Shown: one piece after another, positions 5,002 to 6,908 of the stretch
Layout: each line of letters opens with the position of its first letter
Position numbering within the stretch: the first letter of the stretch is position 1
NCBI GenBank assembly: GCA_036703315.1
Contig: DATNPH010000185.1
Coordinates: forward strand, 1 to 6,908
Direction: 5' to 3'
Length of the DNA stretch: 6,908 nucleotides
DNA from: DATNPH01 sp036703315
Lineage (GTDB): Bacteria; Cyanobacteriota; Cyanobacteriia; Cyanobacteriales; Coleofasciculaceae
Notes under the pieces: generated by a model
What the model saw: only the letters and a program-made list of their open reading frames with translations
Told to the model about the DNA's origin: nothing
Database searches by the model: none
Program-made: the position numbers and the translations under genes

Positions 5002-5991
5002 ATGCTCAAACTCCGTGCAATTCTAATAATGACGGTCTATGCCATCCTGGCCACGTTTGCTAGCTTGTGGATGGCGAAGCAATCCTATTCCTGGTTTCCG
5101 CCAGAAGCGGCAGCAGAAGCGAAGTTGCAGGATGATTTATTCAGTCTCTTCACTGGGTTAGGCACATTCATTTACTTAGGGGTGATTGGGCCTTTTCTCT
5201 ACTCGTTAGTCTTTCATCGAGCCAGCAAGTATGACATGAGCGATGGTCCTCCAATTGAAGGCAATACTTGGCTGGAGGTTGTCTGGACGGCAGTGCCATT
5301 GGCTCTGGTGTTAACGCTTTCCTTTGTTAGCTATCGTACTTACGAAAAAATGGCAGTGCGGGGTCCGATGGAACTGGTGCATTTGCATATGCCTCAGGTG
5401 ATGCAGCCGGCTTACGCTGAACCCTTTGATAGCACGCCTCAGCAGGAAATCCAGAATGCAGTGGAAACTGCTCCCATTGAGCAAATTGATGTGATCGCTA
5501 AGCAATGGGCATGGGTTTTCCATTATCCAAAACAGGATATCACCAGCACTGAGTTACATTTACCTGTCGATCGCCGGGTGCGCTTCACGTTGCGATCGGA
5601 GGATGTGTTGCATGGGTTTTACATTCCAGCATTTCGCCTGAAGCAAGATGTCGTTCCCAATCGCGAAATCGATTTTGAACTGACTCCCGTAAAAGAAGGA
5701 ACCTATCGCCTGCGCGATTCCATGTTTAGTGGCACTTACTTTGCGGCTAATCAAACGGATGTGGTGGTGCAATCACCGAGCGATTATCAACAGTGGTTAG
5801 CAGATGCGGCTGCTCAAACACCCAGTCCTGCTTTTAATCAGGCTGCCTACGAGTACAGCCAGAGTTCTGAGCCAGGAGCAGGTAACACCAAGGATAAGGT
5901 TGCTGTTCGCGGTTGGGAAACAATTCCACCTGCGCCACCACCTGTAGTGAACTATGCCCCTAAGCATGAACCGGATAGTCCAGCCATCTAA
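5002..5991 (+). CDS. ctaC: Alternative respiratory terminal oxidase subunit II, CuA-less
   Basis: This 329-residue protein is subunit II of a heme-copper oxidase, anchored in the membrane with a cupredoxin domain outside. Helices are predicted at about 5-24, 48-71 and 91-113. The cupredoxin part begins near QWAWVFHYP (168-176) and contains SEDVLHGFYIPAFRLKQDVV (199-218), where His204 is the first CuA ligand of normal subunits. The second ligand loop is lost: where typical proteins have CSELCGxxHxxM, this one has DSMFSGTYFAAN (239-250). The ligand positions read Asp239, Met241, Ser243, Phe247 and Asn250, so CuA cannot form in the usual way. That is the known hallmark of the cyanobacterial ARTO type (CtaCII), which may oxidise quinol. 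The C-terminus is a proline-rich tail. The start at 5002 gives a basic first residue pair and full first helix; no strong ribosome binding site is visible after the repeat array. Confidence 0.92.
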   Translation: MLKLRAILIMTVYAILATFASLWMAKQSYSWFPPEAAAEAKLQDDLFSLFTGLGTFIYLGVIGPFLYSLVFHRASKYDMSDGPPIEGNTWLEVVWTAVPLALVLTLSFVSYRTYEKMAVRGPMELVHLHMPQVMQPAYAEPFDSTPQQEIQNAVETAPIEQIDVIAKQWAWVFHYPKQDITSTELHLPVDRRVRFTLRSEDVLHGFYIPAFRLKQDVVPNREIDFELTPVKEGTYRLRDSMFSGTYFAANQTDVVVQSPSDYQQWLADAAAQTPSPAFNQAAYEYSQSSEPGAGNTKDKVAVRGWETIPPAPPPVVNYAPKHEPDSPAI

Positions 5992-6010
5992 TACGGCTTG
6001 CTCCCATTTA

Positions 6011-6059
6011 GCGTTAGCGTAGCGTCCCGTAGGGAATCGAAGGATTAGCGAAGGATTAG
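6011..6059 (+). repeat. Spacer repeat: TCCCGTAGGGA hairpin and 11-bp tandem repeat
   Basis: The 74-bp gap between the oxidase genes contains GCGTTAGCGTAGCG followed by TCCCGTAGGGA (6025-6035, 4-bp stem with a GTA loop), a motif that I recall as frequent in dispersed intergenic repeats of cyanobacteria. It is followed by CGAAGGATTAG twice in tandem (6038-6048 and 6049-6059). The AAGGA of the second copy (6051-6055) lies 10 nt before the subunit I start and probably serves as its ribosome binding site, so the repeat has doubled that site. Confidence 0.6.
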
Positions 6060-6065
6060 TATTTT

Positions 6066-6908
6066 ATGACGAACATCTCGATCGAGTCTCCAGAAGTCGT
6101 TCGTGGACAGCCGTACCCCGGTGCGCCCGACAACTGGAAGCGATTTTTTACCTTCAGCACCGATCACAAAGTCATCGGCATTCAATACATCGTCACGTCT
6201 TTTGTCTTTTTCCTGATTGGAGGCTTGTTGTCGATGGTGATGCGGGGTGAACTGATTACCCCCGATGCCGATCTGGTCGATCGCACCGTTTATAATGCGC
6301 TGTTCACGATGCATGGCTCGATCATGCTGTTTATGTGGACATTCCCCGTTTTAGTGGGACTGGGAAATTATCTAGTGCCGCTGATGATCGGGGCACGCGA
6401 TATGGCATTTCCTCGCCTCAATGCAGTGTCCTTCTGGATGGTTCCGGTGGTGGGCATTTTGATGCTAGTCAGTTTTCTAGTGCCGGGAGGGGCATCGCAA
6501 TCTGGATGGTGGGCATACCCGCCTGTGAGTTTGCAAAACCCAACCGGTAATTTGATTAACGGCCAGGTGTTATGGATTTTGGCAGTGGCAATTTCGGGCG
6601 TGTCTTCCATCATGGGCGCGGTGAATTTTGTCACCACCATCTTCCGGATGCGGGCACCGGGAATGACCTGGTTTAAAACACCTGCCTTTGTCTGGGCAGT
6701 GCTGGGGGCGCAGTTAATTCAACTATATGGGCTGCCTGCACTGACCGGAGGGGCAATCATGCTATTGCTCGATATCACGATTGGTACGAGCTTTTTTGCA
6801 CCAGAGCGAGGCGGCAACCCCATCTTATATCAACACTTTTTCTGGTTTTATTCCCATCCGGCAGTCTATGTGATGATTCTGCCAGCGTTTGGGATGTTTT
6901 CTGAAATT
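6066..6908 (+). CDS. ctaD: Alternative respiratory terminal oxidase subunit I, partial
   Basis: The frame opens with ATG at 6066 and is still open after 281 residues at the window edge; family members are near 550, so about half is present. It is the catalytic subunit, which reduces oxygen to water at a heme/CuB centre and pumps protons. Visible landmarks are DNWKRFFTFSTDHKVIGIQY (22-41), TMHGSIMLFMW with the low-spin heme ligand His83, GARDMAFPRLN (109-119), and YSHPAVYVMILP (262-273) with the CuB ligand His264 and the Tyr268 that cross-links to it. The YSHPAVY form, with Ala in place of the proton-channel Glu of GHPEVY, marks the A2 type of heme-copper oxidases. It lies 74 bp after subunit II with an AAGGA site 10 nt upstream. 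Together with the CuA-less subunit II it fits the cyanobacterial ARTO enzyme. Subunit III should follow outside the window. Confidence 0.95.
   Translation, partial: MTNISIESPEVVRGQPYPGAPDNWKRFFTFSTDHKVIGIQYIVTSFVFFLIGGLLSMVMRGELITPDADLVDRTVYNALFTMHGSIMLFMWTFPVLVGLGNYLVPLMIGARDMAFPRLNAVSFWMVPVVGILMLVSFLVPGGASQSGWWAYPPVSLQNPTGNLINGQVLWILAVAISGVSSIMGAVNFVTTIFRMRAPGMTWFKTPAFVWAVLGAQLIQLYGLPALTGGAIMLLLDITIGTSFFAPERGGNPILYQHFFWFYSHPAVYVMILPAFGMFSEI

Noticed and set aside
5311..5772. Minus-strand frames inside subunit II
   Set aside because: They are shadows of a well-supported gene on the other strand.

Overview
The window looks like chromosomal DNA from a cyanobacterium, probably a filamentous one. 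Three signs point there: HIP1 octamers (GCGATCGC at 3001, 3151 and 4180), a long array of TGCCTTC/TGCCTCC-type short tandem repeats, and an alternative respiratory terminal oxidase (ARTO-type) operon preceded by two DUF2231 membrane proteins. The identification rests on pattern recognition of the translated sequence; no database search was run.

Left half (1-2480, minus strand): a run of genes about an FHA-domain membrane protein and its neighbours, much of it damaged. In the direction of transcription it holds: a small secreted protein broken by one in-frame TGA (2480-2202); a second FHA-domain gene decayed into several frames (about 2160-1906); an intact four-helix small membrane protein (1866-1507); and an FHA-linker-transmembrane-linker protein (1493-456) with a good ribosome binding site 13 nt behind its neighbour. 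The last gene stops at a TAA, but the same frame reopens at once and encodes the rest of what looks like a DUF4352-like outer domain (455-171). That frame then runs into the C-terminal end of an IS630-type transposase, which leaves the window at base 1. The region reads as a module being eroded by point mutation and transposition.

Middle (2481-3574): no intact gene. It holds two adjacent palindromes upstream of the secreted-protein pseudogene, a 32-codon fragment resembling the N-terminus of a cyanobacterial tyrosine recombinase (2833-2931), and otherwise unrecognised sequence with many stops in every frame.

Right half (3575-6908, plus strand): an apparently intact operon. Two DUF2231 proteins overlap by ATGA (3575-4072 and 4069-4665). 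They are followed by a 61-bp tandem duplication and a pyrimidine-rich repeat array (4657-4975), then oxidase subunit II (5002-5991), a short spacer with a dispersed-repeat-like hairpin and an 11-bp tandem repeat, and subunit I (6066 to the window edge, open). Subunit II has lost most CuA ligands. Subunit I carries YSHPAVY instead of GHPEVY, which places the enzyme with A2-type heme-copper oxidases and makes quinol a plausible electron donor. The paired DUF2231 proteins have conserved membrane-border histidines and probably serve this oxidase, but their role is unknown. Subunit III is expected just beyond the right edge.
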